A DNA stretch of 64,000 bases from Cytophagales bacterium (GCA_033344775.1 JAWPMT010000004.1:558001-622000), one strand, 5' to 3'; positions 33,651 to 42,914 are shown, counted from the first letter of the stretch. Notes: generated from the letters alone by a model not told the origin. Translations and numbers: made by a program.

Positions 33651-35681
33651 ATGAAAATTATTCCAATGGTTCGATCAATGCTAATCTTGTGGCTTTCGGG
33701 ATTGATTTTCATCAATTGCCAACCTAAACAAGTAAAATCCCCTTTCCTCACGGGCCGGGGTACTGGGATCGATGGTGCCACTTTAATGGTCAATGACCTG
33801 GAAGCGGCAATCACCTATTTTGAAGATACCCTTGGTTTCAACATCAGAGGAAGTGGAGACGAAGGTCCATTTGCTGGGTCCATCACGGCTTCCATCAACC
33901 TGGGAGACATGACTACCTTCGAACTGATGTCAATGGCTGACTCGCTGGAAGAGAATAAAAAATCGGAATTCATGCAGTCATTCCTTGATTCCAACGAAGG
34001 CGTTCGTTTATACTCCTTATCCACTTCTTCCACCGATTCCACCTTGTTGGGCCTCACTTCGATTGGTCATCAACTGGACTCCATCCAATCTTACCGCACT
34101 TCTTCAGAAACTCCAGAAGGCTGGTCCTGGGATGATGGATCTCCAAAACGAAGAAGTTTAGATTTCAATGCAACAGATCCGCCTGCATTCCTTCCCAGGT
34201 TCATCGAAAAGATCGATTATGGATATGCTGATGTTCAAAAGGACTGGAGGACATATTACATCTATCGTCGGTGGTTCAATGACCATCCGAATGGAGTGGT
34301 AGGCACATCCGCAATTCGGATAGCAGTAGCAGACCTTATCAAAGCGCATAAGACTTATCAGGAAATGGGACTTGAGCTAATCGAAAAAAGTGATTCGATC
34401 ATCCGGTTTCAGGTGTTCAGGCATCAGGAATTGCATTTGGTCTCAGCGAAAAACAACCCGCAACTCACAGCATTTGTCACATCGCGAGGAGAAGGTGTAT
34501 TCGCCGTAAGATTTGACGTTACTAATCTGGATTCTACTTACCAGTACCTGGAAAAAGAACTACCTTCAGAGGCGATTTCCAGAACTGCAGAACATGTGAT
34601 TATTCAACCAGAACATGCGTTCGGGGTTCAATTGGAATTTGTGCAAGAGCCTGATTCTCAAAGTCAATTGGCAAAAAGGTTGACACCAGAAGATGAACTG
34701 GACAGTCTGGCCCTACAGCATGCTTCAGGACTTTACGACAAGTACTGCTCCTTGTGTCATGGGTCAGACCGAGAAGGATACGCCGCTGACCATGCGCCTT
34801 CGCTTCGTTCAAAATCGTTGCTTGCATCGAGTAAGGAAACGAATTTCATGCGATATACCATGCAGTACGGTCGTGCCAATACGGCCATGGCGGGCTATCT
34901 TAACACGCAAGGTGGACCGATGGAATACATTGAAATTGAGCTACTCCTGGAATGGCTTTATCAGGTAAGCGAAGTGGATGAATCCGTAGAAATTCCCAGA
35001 GATCCGGTACTTGGCGATGTAGCATTGGGTGCTGAACTGTATTCCAAAAATTGTTCGGTTTGTCATGGAGCAAACGGAGAAGGCATTTCAGCCCCGGCAT
35101 TAGGCAATCCGATGCTGTTGGCTACAGCCACTGACCATTTCCTTCGATATGCTATTGCCCAAGGGCGTGATGGCACACCCATGATCGGATTCAAGGACAG
35201 CTTAAATGCCAAGGAGATTGATGGATTAACCGCATTTTTGAGAAGTCGAGCGTCCGGATGGGACATTCCCGAGTCCGATACCGTTTCCGTCCCCTCACCC
35301 GAGGAATATGTGCTCAATCCCGATGCAGAAGATCCGGTTTTCGAATTAAAAGACGGTAAATATGTAGCTGCGGAACAAGTGAACCGAGCGTATCAGGACA
35401 GCTTGCGCATGATCATTTTGGATGCGCGATCAGAAGTGGCCTGGCGTCAGACGCACATTCCGGGTGCAATACCTGTCCCGTACTATGAAGACCCTGAAAA
35501 CTTCATCGATGACATTCCCAATGATGGCACCCAAATCGTGATTTACTGCGCATGTCCCCATGCAGCTTCCAATCGTGTGAGGAATACCCTGAAACGTAAT
35601 GGCTTTGAAAATGCGGTAATCATCGATGAAGGTATCCTGGTTTGGGCGCAAATGGGATATCCGGTGAGGAATGGGAGTTAA
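33651..35681 (+). CDS. lipoprotein fusing glyoxalase-like, two cytochrome c and rhodanese domains
   Basis: 676 residues from the ATG at 33651, with lipoprotein signal ending FINC (a longer frame upstream lacks a signal). Domains in order: tandem VOC/glyoxalase-like halves (about 35-340; LMVNDLEAAITYFEDTLGF and AIRIAVADLIKAHKTYQEMGL); cytochrome c 1 with CSLCHG near 366; cytochrome c 2 with CSVCHGANGEG near 467 and a Met further on; a rhodanese domain (about 560-676) with ILDAR and the active-site loop YCACPHAAS near 632. The combination suggests oxidation of a small sulfur or carbonyl compound with electrons passing to the haems, on the periplasmic face. No characterised protein with this layout comes to mind. 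Confidence 0.82.
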   Translation: MKIIPMVRSMLILWLSGLIFINCQPKQVKSPFLTGRGTGIDGATLMVNDLEAAITYFEDTLGFNIRGSGDEGPFAGSITASINLGDMTTFELMSMADSLEENKKSEFMQSFLDSNEGVRLYSLSTSSTDSTLLGLTSIGHQLDSIQSYRTSSETPEGWSWDDGSPKRRSLDFNATDPPAFLPRFIEKIDYGYADVQKDWRTYYIYRRWFNDHPNGVVGTSAIRIAVADLIKAHKTYQEMGLELIEKSDSIIRFQVFRHQELHLVSAKNNPQLTAFVTSRGEGVFAVRFDVTNLDSTYQYLEKELPSEAISRTAEHVIIQPEHAFGVQLEFVQEPDSQSQLAKRLTPEDELDSLALQHASGLYDKYCSLCHGSDREGYAADHAPSLRSKSLLASSKETNFMRYTMQYGRANTAMAGYLNTQGGPMEYIEIELLLEWLYQVSEVDESVEIPRDPVLGDVALGAELYSKNCSVCHGANGEGISAPALGNPMLLATATDHFLRYAIAQGRDGTPMIGFKDSLNAKEIDGLTAFLRSRASGWDIPESDTVSVPSPEEYVLNPDAEDPVFELKDGKYVAAEQVNRAYQDSLRMIILDARSEVAWRQTHIPGAIPVPYYEDPENFIDDIPNDGTQIVIYCACPHAASNRVRNTLKRNGFENAVIIDEGILVWAQMGYPVRNGS

Positions 35682-35995
35682 ATTTGAGTCTCTACTAACT
35701 CTATATTCAAAAACGATTTTTAAAAAATCCCCCTTGCCCCCTGTTTAAGTGGGATTATCCGTGTTTTTGAATGCTTGCTAATGCTTCTTGCGGCCTACGT
35801 TTGTGTCCTCACAAACGTGAAATAATCGCAATCCAACACTCGTTCGTGAAGACTCGAACGAGGGTAATAAAGGCTAGATGGAAAGGAATCTTACGCCGAC
35901 GTTGTGTCCTCACAAACGTGAAATGAAAGTAGCTACAACCGAAAACTCGTTCGTGGAGACACGAACGAGGGCAATAAAGGCTAGATGAAAAGGAA
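35682..35995. other. 314-bp gap with tandem two-hairpin repeat
   Basis: No gene. It begins with a C-rich run (AATCCCCCTTGCCCCC near 35728) like the one near 16660, then two copies of a unit of about 100 bp annotated separately. Confidence 0.6.
35797..35890. repeat. double-hairpin repeat, copy 1
   Basis: Contains ACGTTTGTG-TCCT-CACAAACGT (35797-35818) and CTCGTTCGTG...CTCGAACGAG (35839-35862), then the tail GGTAATAAAGGCTAGATG and GAAAGGAATC. Copy 2 follows directly at 35899. Confidence 0.75.
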
Positions 35996-35997
35996 TC
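35899..35997. repeat. double-hairpin repeat, copy 2
   Basis: Same order as copy 1: first hairpin 35899-35919 (one T fewer), second CTCGTTCGTG-GAGA-CACGAACGAG (35946-35969), then the same GCAATAAAGGCTAGATG and AAAGGAATC tail. Its end touches the stop codon of the tyrosine phosphatase gene. Confidence 0.75.
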
Positions 35998-37048
35998 AAT
36001 ACAAGTACAGTGCCTTCATCCGATCCAGGTCCTGAGTACTCAGTCCAAGTCCGTCTCGAAGGTAGTTCTGAATCGAACCGTATTTTGATTTCATCAGTTT
36101 GTAAGAGGAATTCAGGTAATTGGGTCGTACATCCATGATCGCTCGTGAAGCCGCTGTTTCAATACCCAAAATATGTGCACCCAGTCGGGCATTCCGCTCC
36201 ATCTTCTCATGCCGATAATAATTGGAGAGTAAATACTCCTGCATGATCACTTCTTCTGACACCCCAAGTGCGGACAGTATTAGCGCAGTAAGCAACCCCG
36301 TTCGGTCTTTGCCAGCGGTACAGTGATAGACCAAACTATTGTTATCCTCATCTAGCAATAAATTGAATACTTTGGCGAAATCCTTAGCACCCTGATCGGC
36401 GAAGCGCTCCATCACCGTTTCCATTTTACCTGCTCCGTTAAATTCTTCTGCAGTCTGCTTTCTGATCTCTTTATTGGTTCTCTCTAACTCTTCATCGGTA
36501 ATCCCGGAAATAGGAATGTGTATCCAATCTACTCCTTGATTTGGTGGAATTTTATCAGGCGCATGGTCTACCTCTCCTACCGTTCTCAAGTCCACGACCG
36601 TTTTGATATTGAGCGTTTTCATGGCTTCAAACTCATCGTATTGAAGCTTTTCCAGCTTACCCGATCGATAGATCTTTCCCCATCGCACCTGCCGACCGTC
36701 TACCGTCCTGATCCCTCCGAGATCTCGAAAGTTTAGCACTTTTTCAAATTTGATCTGTCGATGTGAAACGACAAGTTGCGTCGCACTATCCAGGTGAGAC
36801 ATGGATGCCTCTGGCCGATGTTGTGCCAGAGAAATTACATCATTAGGTTCGTTTACTAATTCATCAGCTTTTGAACCTTCCAACTTCCATCCGGAAGACA
36901 ACCATTCCTCAAAATAGGGACTATCAATCGCAGGCTCCTTTAAATCGTAAGGAGGTATGGGTAATCGCTCATAAGGCTTACAACCTCCAGCAAGAGCAAT
37001 CAGGAGAATCATCACAAGCAAAATCCTCGCAAATCGTATAATTATCAT
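35996..37048 (-). CDS. tyrosine-protein phosphatase (Y_phosphatase3/IphP type), lipoprotein
   Basis: 350 residues with a lipoprotein signal (MIIIRFARILLVMILLIALAGGC, Cys23). The family's N-terminal motif NFRDLGGIRTVDGRQVRWGKIYRSGKL is clear, and the CX5R active site is HCTAGKDRTGLLTALIL (Cys near 242, Arg near 248). The Lys-Asp in AGKDRTG is typical of lipid-phosphatase-like or atypical dual-specificity members, so phosphoinositides or phosphotyrosine could be the substrate. Lipidation places it in the envelope. It shares direction with the transglutaminase-like gene upstream, 86 bp away. Confidence 0.88.
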   Translation of the reverse strand: MIIIRFARILLVMILLIALAGGCKPYERLPIPPYDLKEPAIDSPYFEEWLSSGWKLEGSKADELVNEPNDVISLAQHRPEASMSHLDSATQLVVSHRQIKFEKVLNFRDLGGIRTVDGRQVRWGKIYRSGKLEKLQYDEFEAMKTLNIKTVVDLRTVGEVDHAPDKIPPNQGVDWIHIPISGITDEELERTNKEIRKQTAEEFNGAGKMETVMERFADQGAKDFAKVFNLLLDEDNNSLVYHCTAGKDRTGLLTALILSALGVSEEVIMQEYLLSNYYRHEKMERNARLGAHILGIETAASRAIMDVRPNYLNSSYKLMKSKYGSIQNYLRDGLGLSTQDLDRMKALYLY

Positions 37049-37134
37049 GAAATAGTTGGCTTTTGACCTTTCGCTTTTACGCTACTCTCCAAAACTTGTT
37101 TTCGATAAAATAGGAAAAATACAATTTGCAATTT

Positions 37135-37818
37135 TCACTGACTCAAAAACTCCTGCTCCGTCAATGGTTTATCCAGCATTTGCCATTCAGTCTTTGCAGG
37201 AAAGTGTGTTTTGATCAGGTCTTCAGGACTGATAAACAGGTAATAGAGATTTGGTTTTCTTTTGATCACTTGTTCTCCTTTAAGCTTTGATCTGCTTCCC
37301 CAGGTCGTATCTATCAAATTCCATTCGTCATTGAGTTTTACCCTATTCCAGGAATGGCGGGCATTGGAATCCAACGCACCTGTAAACGTATTTGTCCTGG
37401 CATAACCAGCCAAAAACTCTACTTCTAAACCAGCCAAATCGCACAATTCCACAAATAGCCGGGAATACTCCGAGCAAATTCCTTTTCTGGAAAAAAAGGA
37501 GTCTGTAAAAAGGTAAAGATTTTGTGTCTTATCATAAATAGCTTGATCGTATGCAATATTGAAAGTCATCCAGTAATAGATACTTTCTACCATTTCGGCA
37601 TCGTTGCTCGCCTCAAGTTGAAGGTATTTGATGAATCGTTTTTTACTCCTTTCGTATTTATCCGGAATGTCAACCACATGGTTGTAAAGCCGATAGTTGA
37701 TGGAATCCTTCGCCTGTATAGTTGGTCGAAAACAGATCAACAGGACAACTGTCGCAAAAAGTCTTATGATATCGGTTTGCATCAAGATGAATTTAACATA
37801 AATCAACCATAGTCGCAT
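37135..37818 (-). CDS. secreted transglutaminase-like cysteine protease-fold protein
   Basis: Up to 227 residues; the second ATG (37782) gives a tidier signal (MQTDIIRLFATVVLLICFR). The Cys-His-Asp triad of the transglutaminase-like fold is visible: GICSEYSRLFVELCDLAG (Cys), ARHSWNRVKLNDEW (His), LIDTTWGS (Asp). Such domains act as peptidases or peptidoglycan/protein modifiers; the target is unknown. Probably in one transcript with the phosphatase gene downstream. Confidence 0.8.
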   Translation of the reverse strand: MRLWLIYVKFILMQTDIIRLFATVVLLICFRPTIQAKDSINYRLYNHVVDIPDKYERSKKRFIKYLQLEASNDAEMVESIYYWMTFNIAYDQAIYDKTQNLYLFTDSFFSRKGICSEYSRLFVELCDLAGLEVEFLAGYARTNTFTGALDSNARHSWNRVKLNDEWNLIDTTWGSRSKLKGEQVIKRKPNLYYLFISPEDLIKTHFPAKTEWQMLDKPLTEQEFLSQ

Positions 37819-37888
37819 GAATTTAAATCATCAGCGGATCCTGATAGTTGCCTAAAGCTTGTACGCGTTTTCAACGCGAATATTTAAA

Positions 37889-37916
37889 GTCACGCGATTT
37901 ATTTTAATCGCGCGAC
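37889..37916. terminator. inverted repeat after amidohydrolase gene
   Basis: GTCACGCGATT / AATCGCGCGAC with a short loop, 33 bp past the stop of the - strand amidohydrolase gene. A-rich flanks are present but the T-tract is weak, so the terminator call is tentative. Confidence 0.45.
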
Positions 37917-37948
37917 AGCTAAGAATCAACAACGTGCCTGCTAATCAC

Positions 37949-39349
37949 TTATTCTATAACCATACCATTCGACAATACAATATGAATATCCCGGCTATGT
38001 CGTATGTCTTCTAATGGATTGGCATTTAAGAGCACCAGGTCTGCTTCCTTACCGATTTCAATGGTTCCGGTTCGATGATCAATACCCAGCATTTCAGCAC
38101 CGTTTAACGTAGCTATTCTGAGCACTTCCGCGTGGGTCAGCTCACAATCTTTTAGTAACGCTAATTCATCATGAAAACTATCTCCGGGAACAATCCACGG
38201 ATTATTGCTATCTGTTCCAGCAGTGAGTAAAACGCCCCCATCATGGAGTTTTTTCACGAACTGCTGCACCTTTGGCCATGCGCGCTGGGCTTCAGTGAAA
38301 TGCTGCTCCGACCAACCGATATTAAAATTAAAAGTGGTCTTCCAGTTCTCTACCAACTCTTTCGGAAGCTTATCCAACATCGCATTGGAAGTATACTTCG
38401 GCGTATTTCCAAAGAACGTGGCATGAAAAACCACCAGGGTAGGATCAATCGAAGTATGGTTTGTTTTCAAGGTCTGAATCAATTCAGATATTTCTTGACT
38501 ACCTAAATCCACATACTCAAACCATTTGTAGAATCCAATGGCCCCCATCATGGCCGCCCTTCGATAATCATCTCTATGCATTTCTGGTAGATATCGCTCA
38601 TGCGCCGGCACAATATGGACGATGTTATCCACTCCCAGTTCGGACGCTTCTGTCCATGACGTAGTATGTAAATGCGCAATAGTCTTGAGTCCTAAGTTTT
38701 GAGATTCATTAATAGCAAACCCAAGTAAATCTGGAGTCAGTGAAGTATATAGCTTAATAAAGTCCACACCAGATTCCTTTTGCAGAAGTATTTCATTCCT
38801 TACTTCATCTTCGTTGGTCACTTTTACCGTCAGATTAATGAATTCCAGGGTATCCAAAATATCGCCTGCTACAAAGAATTCAGGCCCTAAGAGCTTTCCT
38901 GACTCGATATCCGATTTTGCCCTGACCGTTAATTCCGTTTTTCCTCCCGGGTCTCTGGCAGTAGTGATCCCATGTTCTAACAATAGTTTAGCGCTAATCT
39001 CAGGCAGACTATCTGATGGATTTAAACGAAGCGTCGGTTTCCTGTTGACAAAAGACAAATCCGCCGGTCCCATGGTTTGGTGAACATGGGTCTCTATGAA
39101 ACCGGGAGACAAATATTTGCCCGTGCCGTCAATTACCTTACCTGCATACTTCAATTTTCGGCGCTTCTTAGTTTTGGCCATCCGGACAATCATACCATTT
39201 TCAATGAGAATATCCTGATTTTCACTAAGTATGCCTTTTTCTACATCGATGACATGTACGTTGTAGATCAACAGGTCTTGTCCGACGACATGACGCATGG
39301 AAATAATAGCTACTATGATTCCCACGATGATGATTTTTATGACTTTCAT
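37949..39349 (-). CDS. exported amidohydrolase family metal-dependent hydrolase
   Basis: 466 residues with a signal (VIKIIIVGIIVAIISMRHVVGQ). Amidohydrolase motifs: SPGFIETHVHQTM (HxH metal pair near 90), FIKLYTSL (Lys that may be carboxylated), KTIAHLHT and DNIVHIVP (His ligands), and TAGTDSNNPW (Asp) near 385. The N- and C-terminal strands form the composite beta-sandwich (DLLIYNVHVIDVEKG at the start, ADLVLLNANPL at the end). Relatives are imidazolonepropionase- or prolidase-like dipeptidases; the substrate is not determinable. Monocistronic. Confidence 0.85.
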   Translation of the reverse strand: MKVIKIIIVGIIVAIISMRHVVGQDLLIYNVHVIDVEKGILSENQDILIENGMIVRMAKTKKRRKLKYAGKVIDGTGKYLSPGFIETHVHQTMGPADLSFVNRKPTLRLNPSDSLPEISAKLLLEHGITTARDPGGKTELTVRAKSDIESGKLLGPEFFVAGDILDTLEFINLTVKVTNEDEVRNEILLQKESGVDFIKLYTSLTPDLLGFAINESQNLGLKTIAHLHTTSWTEASELGVDNIVHIVPAHERYLPEMHRDDYRRAAMMGAIGFYKWFEYVDLGSQEISELIQTLKTNHTSIDPTLVVFHATFFGNTPKYTSNAMLDKLPKELVENWKTTFNFNIGWSEQHFTEAQRAWPKVQQFVKKLHDGGVLLTAGTDSNNPWIVPGDSFHDELALLKDCELTHAEVLRIATLNGAEMLGIDHRTGTIEIGKEADLVLLNANPLEDIRHSRDIHIVLSNGMVIE

Positions 39350-39476
39350 TTTAAGGATTGTTTGGAGACATCAGTAATGAGATCGAGCTGTTTTTTACAT
39401 TTCAAAAAATATTTTTTCATCAGTGTAAAAAATCGAGGAAGAGCTGCACTAATCCCCACGGAGCCTAATAGGGAGC

Positions 39477-39998
39477 ATGAACCAAAAGGAAAAACAAGCG
39501 CGATTCAATCTCTTTTTGAAAGAGCACCGGGGTATCATCCATAAGTTGTGCCGTGGATATGCCAATTCCGTGCAGGACTTTGAAGACAATGTACAGGAGG
39601 TGTACTATCAACTTTGGAAATCCATCGATCGATTCGAGGGCAAATCAAAGTCAGGCACCTGGGTCTATCGACTGACCCTGAATGTTTGTCTTTATAACCT
39701 GAGTAAGAGGAAAAAAAGGGTGGATCATCCAACAGAAGCACAAGTCATTCGGGATTTGCAGGAACAAAATCATGAATTTTTTAAGCCTGATAGTCCCGTA
39801 AAAATATTGTACGAATCCATTGCCTTGTTGCGTCCCATAGACCGGACCATTATCATGCTCTATCTGGAGAAAAAAGATCTCCGGGAAATTGCGGATGTCG
39901 TTGGGTTAAGCGCTACAAACGTCGGAGTAAAAGTCAATCGAATTAAGAAAAAATTAAAAGAAATTGTTGATGAACGATTTGCAAGAGATATGGAATGA
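39477..39998 (+). CDS. ECF-type sigma factor (second)
   Basis: 173 residues. Region 2: FEDNVQEVYYQLWKSIDRFEGKSKSGTWVYRLTLNVCLYNL; region 4: LRPIDRTIIMLYLEKKDLR, then EIADVVGLSATNVGVKVNRIKKKL. This form (short, EFxDxxQEVY) is common in Bacteroidota. The following membrane-protein gene starts inside its last codons, pointing to a coupled sigma/regulator pair. Regulon unknown. Confidence 0.9.
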   Translation: MNQKEKQARFNLFLKEHRGIIHKLCRGYANSVQDFEDNVQEVYYQLWKSIDRFEGKSKSGTWVYRLTLNVCLYNLSKRKKRVDHPTEAQVIRDLQEQNHEFFKPDSPVKILYESIALLRPIDRTIIMLYLEKKDLREIADVVGLSATNVGVKVNRIKKKLKEIVDERFARDME

Positions 39999-40551
39999 CA
40001 TTCCCGAAAGTCCTTCGGATGAGAAAGTCGTGGAAAACATTATAAGTGGAAAGTCAGTATCAGAAATCGACCGATTCAAAAAAGTATTGAAGGTTGAAAT
40101 GTTGGCTTCTTTTGGTCTCTTGATCCCTTTTTGGTTCGCAGTAGACCTGATGGGTGTTGAGTTATTTGTATTGGTCTGCCTCGTTTCCATTGTCGGTGGA
40201 ATCCTAAACCTGAGTACCCTCTGGCGCTTGAAAAGGCTAGAATTATTGGATGAACTACGGGAATTCCTCACGAATTGTATCCGCATCTTGAAGTCCTTTG
40301 TCATCACCTTTATGCTTACCGTAGAAATTTTCGCCTGCATTGTGGTGGTGTCCGCAAAATCACGAATTGCTCCAAGCCTTCCTTGGGGTGAATGGTTGTC
40401 TGCATCCAGCGGTGTGCTACTCATCTTTTTACTGATCATCATCAATCTGACACTTTTCGGATATGCCTGGTTTTTTTACATCCGAAGGATCAAGTCTTTA
40501 TCGGGCTTACTGAGAGAAATAAATGAGGCTGAAGTGGATGCTGAAGCTTAA
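39970..40551 (+). CDS. membrane protein coupled to ECF sigma factor, possible anti-sigma factor
   Basis: 193 residues from the ATG at 39970, preceded by two in-frame TTG codons; it overlaps the sigma gene by 29 bp. A short N-terminal cytoplasmic part (about 1-40, DLQEIWNDIPESPSDEKVVENII) could bind the sigma factor. Four membrane helices follow (near 45-62, 67-85, 105-128 and 145-170). No named anti-sigma motif is recognised; the role is inferred from overlap and topology. Confidence 0.65.
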   Translation: MNDLQEIWNDIPESPSDEKVVENIISGKSVSEIDRFKKVLKVEMLASFGLLIPFWFAVDLMGVELFVLVCLVSIVGGILNLSTLWRLKRLELLDELREFLTNCIRILKSFVITFMLTVEIFACIVVVSAKSRIAPSLPWGEWLSASSGVLLIFLLIIINLTLFGYAWFFYIRRIKSLSGLLREINEAEVDAEA

Positions 40552-40654
40552 ACTTTTCCATTGGTCGCAAACAAGTAAGAAGTGGAGATATGCCTACTTT
40601 CGCAGGAACTAAGCGACCTCCAAATAGAGTTAATCTCGCGGGGCTATGCCTATT

Positions 40655-40713
40655 CTCGTCAAAAGATTGCCGCAACTCCCGAATAGCCATCTCGGAAGTC
40701 TCGCAATGACGAG
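40655..40713. repeat. dispersed palindromic repeat (GTCATTGCGAG type)
   Basis: Begins CTCGTCAAAAGATTGCCGC and ends TCTCGCAATGACGAG; the ends form an imperfect inverted repeat. Related to the fragment at 12138-12164. It lies in the 176-bp gap before the COG0523 gene. Confidence 0.6.
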
Positions 40714-40727
40714 ATAAACAAGTAATT

Positions 40728-41636
40728 ATGGAAGCAATCATCACCATAGTAGGGTTTTTAGGAGCAGGTAAAACCACCTTGCTCAAGCAATTGACCAATC
40801 GTTTTTTGCAGACAGGTTGGAGTCCATATATCATCCTCAATGACTATGAAAATGCTTCCCTTGACATGCAGCAGTTCCTGGAAAAGCTGGGTCCGAAAGA
40901 GATCATGCCACTCAATGGCAGTTGCATATGCTGCAGTGGTATCGGTGAACTTCGATATTACGTCAACAGCATCCCGGAAAGAGAAAATGGCATTACCCTG
41001 ATTGAAGCGAATGGCACCTCCGATGCATGTTCATTGATGGGTTTTCTAGGAGTTGGATTGGAAGATCGGTTTTTACCTCCGGTACAGGTTTCTGTGGTGG
41101 ATGTCAAAAACTGGCAACGACGAGCCGAACACAATGAATTAGAAAGGAATCAAATCCAGGTCTCTTCCCTGATTGTGCTCACCCATCTGGAAAATACCCG
41201 ACCTGAGAGACAAGTGGAAGTCAGAGAAGGCATCGCCGAACTGAATCCTACCGCGGAGATCATCACCTCAGACGAAATCGATGTATCGCTCCTTCCTAAA
41301 CTTGTGCCTTCTACCAATAAAGCCGCAAAGTTGGATCACCTGAAAGCCCACTGGTCTTCATGCTCCATCGACCTCCCTGTTTTGCCAGACATGAGTTGTA
41401 TTCAACACATCTGCAAAGAATTACCCAAAAGCATGCTCCGCGTAAAAGGCTGTACCAAAATAGGTACAGAGGAAAACTACACATTCTTTGAGCGCACCCC
41501 GGACGGAACCATCAACATTCGCCCCTTTTACGGCGAACCAACTACCGGACCCAAACTGCTAACGGTAGGGCCTGGTAGTGAATATTCGGTGTTGGAGAAG
41601 GCAATCGAAGGGAATTTGGCTGCGGTAAAAGCATAA
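40728..41636 (+). CDS. COG0523 (CobW-type) GTPase with intact CxCC motif
   Basis: 302 residues, short for the family. Walker A GFLGAGKTTLLKQL; NGSCICCSGIGEL contains the metal-binding CxCC; LIEANGTSDACSL matches the E.xG segment. The guanine-recognition NKxD motif is degenerate (VLTHLENT). A compact C-terminal domain follows (MLRVKGCTKIGTEENYTFFER). Expected role: GTP-dependent delivery of a metal, most often zinc, to a client protein. It differs from the COG0523 gene at 29158-30384, which keeps TKGD but has lost CxCC. Preceded by a dispersed repeat; no palindromic operator was found upstream. Confidence 0.88.
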   Translation: MEAIITIVGFLGAGKTTLLKQLTNRFLQTGWSPYIILNDYENASLDMQQFLEKLGPKEIMPLNGSCICCSGIGELRYYVNSIPERENGITLIEANGTSDACSLMGFLGVGLEDRFLPPVQVSVVDVKNWQRRAEHNELERNQIQVSSLIVLTHLENTRPERQVEVREGIAELNPTAEIITSDEIDVSLLPKLVPSTNKAAKLDHLKAHWSSCSIDLPVLPDMSCIQHICKELPKSMLRVKGCTKIGTEENYTFFERTPDGTINIRPFYGEPTTGPKLLTVGPGSEYSVLEKAIEGNLAAVKA

Positions 41637-41642
41637 CTTCAA

Positions 41643-42566
41643 TCAATTGCCAAGCATCCAGCGAACCAATTCTTCCTGATCTACAATGGACCAACTATGG
41701 GGGTGCCGGTCGCCATTGGCACGGTAGCCTTTGTCCTCAGTAGTAATGTATTCTACCCTGGTATTCGGTAGTTCCTCAGCTAACTGCGTCGATAGCTTCT
41801 CAATCCAATGGGCATTCATATCTGTTGGTTCGTTTTGTCTATTGTCCTTCCACCACTGTGCATCGGGTTCGGAATAAAACCGGATTTTCACACCATCTAA
41901 ACTTGAAAGGTTCTCGATGTTTTTCGTTTCCGAAGTGTATGGAGAATGTTCTTCGTAAGGTTCCTTATCCTTTTCAGGAGGACCAAAAAAGTGATCAAAG
42001 AACCGCACCAAAAAGGCAGCTTCCTGCATGGAGGCTTGAGAAAACTGTCGGGTAATATTCCGCTCACATAACCGATAGAGTTCCAGCAAGTCAACCGGTG
42101 AATCCACCACAAATACACCTTGGGGTTGCACGGATAGCTCGTTTGCTACCAGATAATTAGAAAGCAGTAAGGCAATGTTTCCTCCACTGGAAAAGCCTCC
42201 AATATGTACCTTATCTGTAGATAGATTGAGGGTATTAAAAATAGCAACCAACCTTTCACTCAATGATTGTTTCTCCGCATCCGTGAGCCACAATTTTCGA
42301 TTGTAGTTCATGTACACTACGGACAGTTGATGCATTTTAGCAAGTTCCAAAAAATCAAATTCCTCCTTGATGTCAGTCGCCCGTTGAGGAAATCCACCAA
42401 ACAAAACAAGCGTAGCCTGTCCTCCATCCTCAGGAAAGCTGACTTCATAGTCTTCCGCCATGTTATGTTTATAGACAGGGGATTTATTTGTCAGATCTTG
42501 TGCTACTGTGTGCTTGCTACAATAGCAGATCATCAGGGTCAAGAAAATAGTAAGGTGGTTCTTCAT
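41643..42566 (-). CDS. exported alpha/beta hydrolase
   Basis: 307 residues with signal MKNHLTIFLTLMICYCSKHTVAQ. The nucleophile elbow is GGFSSGGN (Ser126), preceded by the oxyanion segment VLFGGFPQRA; an Asp/His pair probably comes from the C-terminal half (GDRHPHSWSIVDQEELVRW gives the His). It looks like an esterase or feruloyl-esterase-type protein, with no clear substrate. Convergent with the COG0523 gene, with six bases between stops. Confidence 0.75.
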   Translation of the reverse strand: MKNHLTIFLTLMICYCSKHTVAQDLTNKSPVYKHNMAEDYEVSFPEDGGQATLVLFGGFPQRATDIKEEFDFLELAKMHQLSVVYMNYNRKLWLTDAEKQSLSERLVAIFNTLNLSTDKVHIGGFSSGGNIALLLSNYLVANELSVQPQGVFVVDSPVDLLELYRLCERNITRQFSQASMQEAAFLVRFFDHFFGPPEKDKEPYEEHSPYTSETKNIENLSSLDGVKIRFYSEPDAQWWKDNRQNEPTDMNAHWIEKLSTQLAEELPNTRVEYITTEDKGYRANGDRHPHSWSIVDQEELVRWMLGN

Positions 42567-42914
42567 ACATCAAAGACAAGGACATTTGAGAAGGAATAAA
42601 AACTATGGAGCACATCCCTTTTTGAATTAACAATAAATGACAACTGCCTTACAGTCTTCAATTGTAGCCCTGGCCCACTTTGAATACAAGGATGTCAAAC
42701 TATCCGGTAATCCCGTAGAAGGATTCCCGATCGAAAACGGTCCCTTGTTGATCTAAGTATTGACGGTCGAAGTGAAGGAACCTTAGCTCACGTGCAATAA
42801 CTCCATTTTTCCATTATTTGTGACCTATAAGGCAGGCGTATTCTCATATTTTTACGAGGCCCCTCCATATGAGGTTTTTGGCCATTCGGGTTGTTAATCC
42901 CAAAAGCCCACCTC
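42567..42914. other. 348-bp gap without a convincing gene
   Basis: Contains a 39-codon frame at 42637-42756 (MTTALQSSIVALAHFEY...) that has no ribosome-binding site and no recognised homology; it may be a gene remnant. Promoters of the two divergent genes must lie here. Confidence 0.45.

Noticed and set aside
42637-42756. 39-codon + strand frame beginning MTTALQSSIV
   Set aside because: No start signal or family; at most a gene remnant, described in the gap entry.
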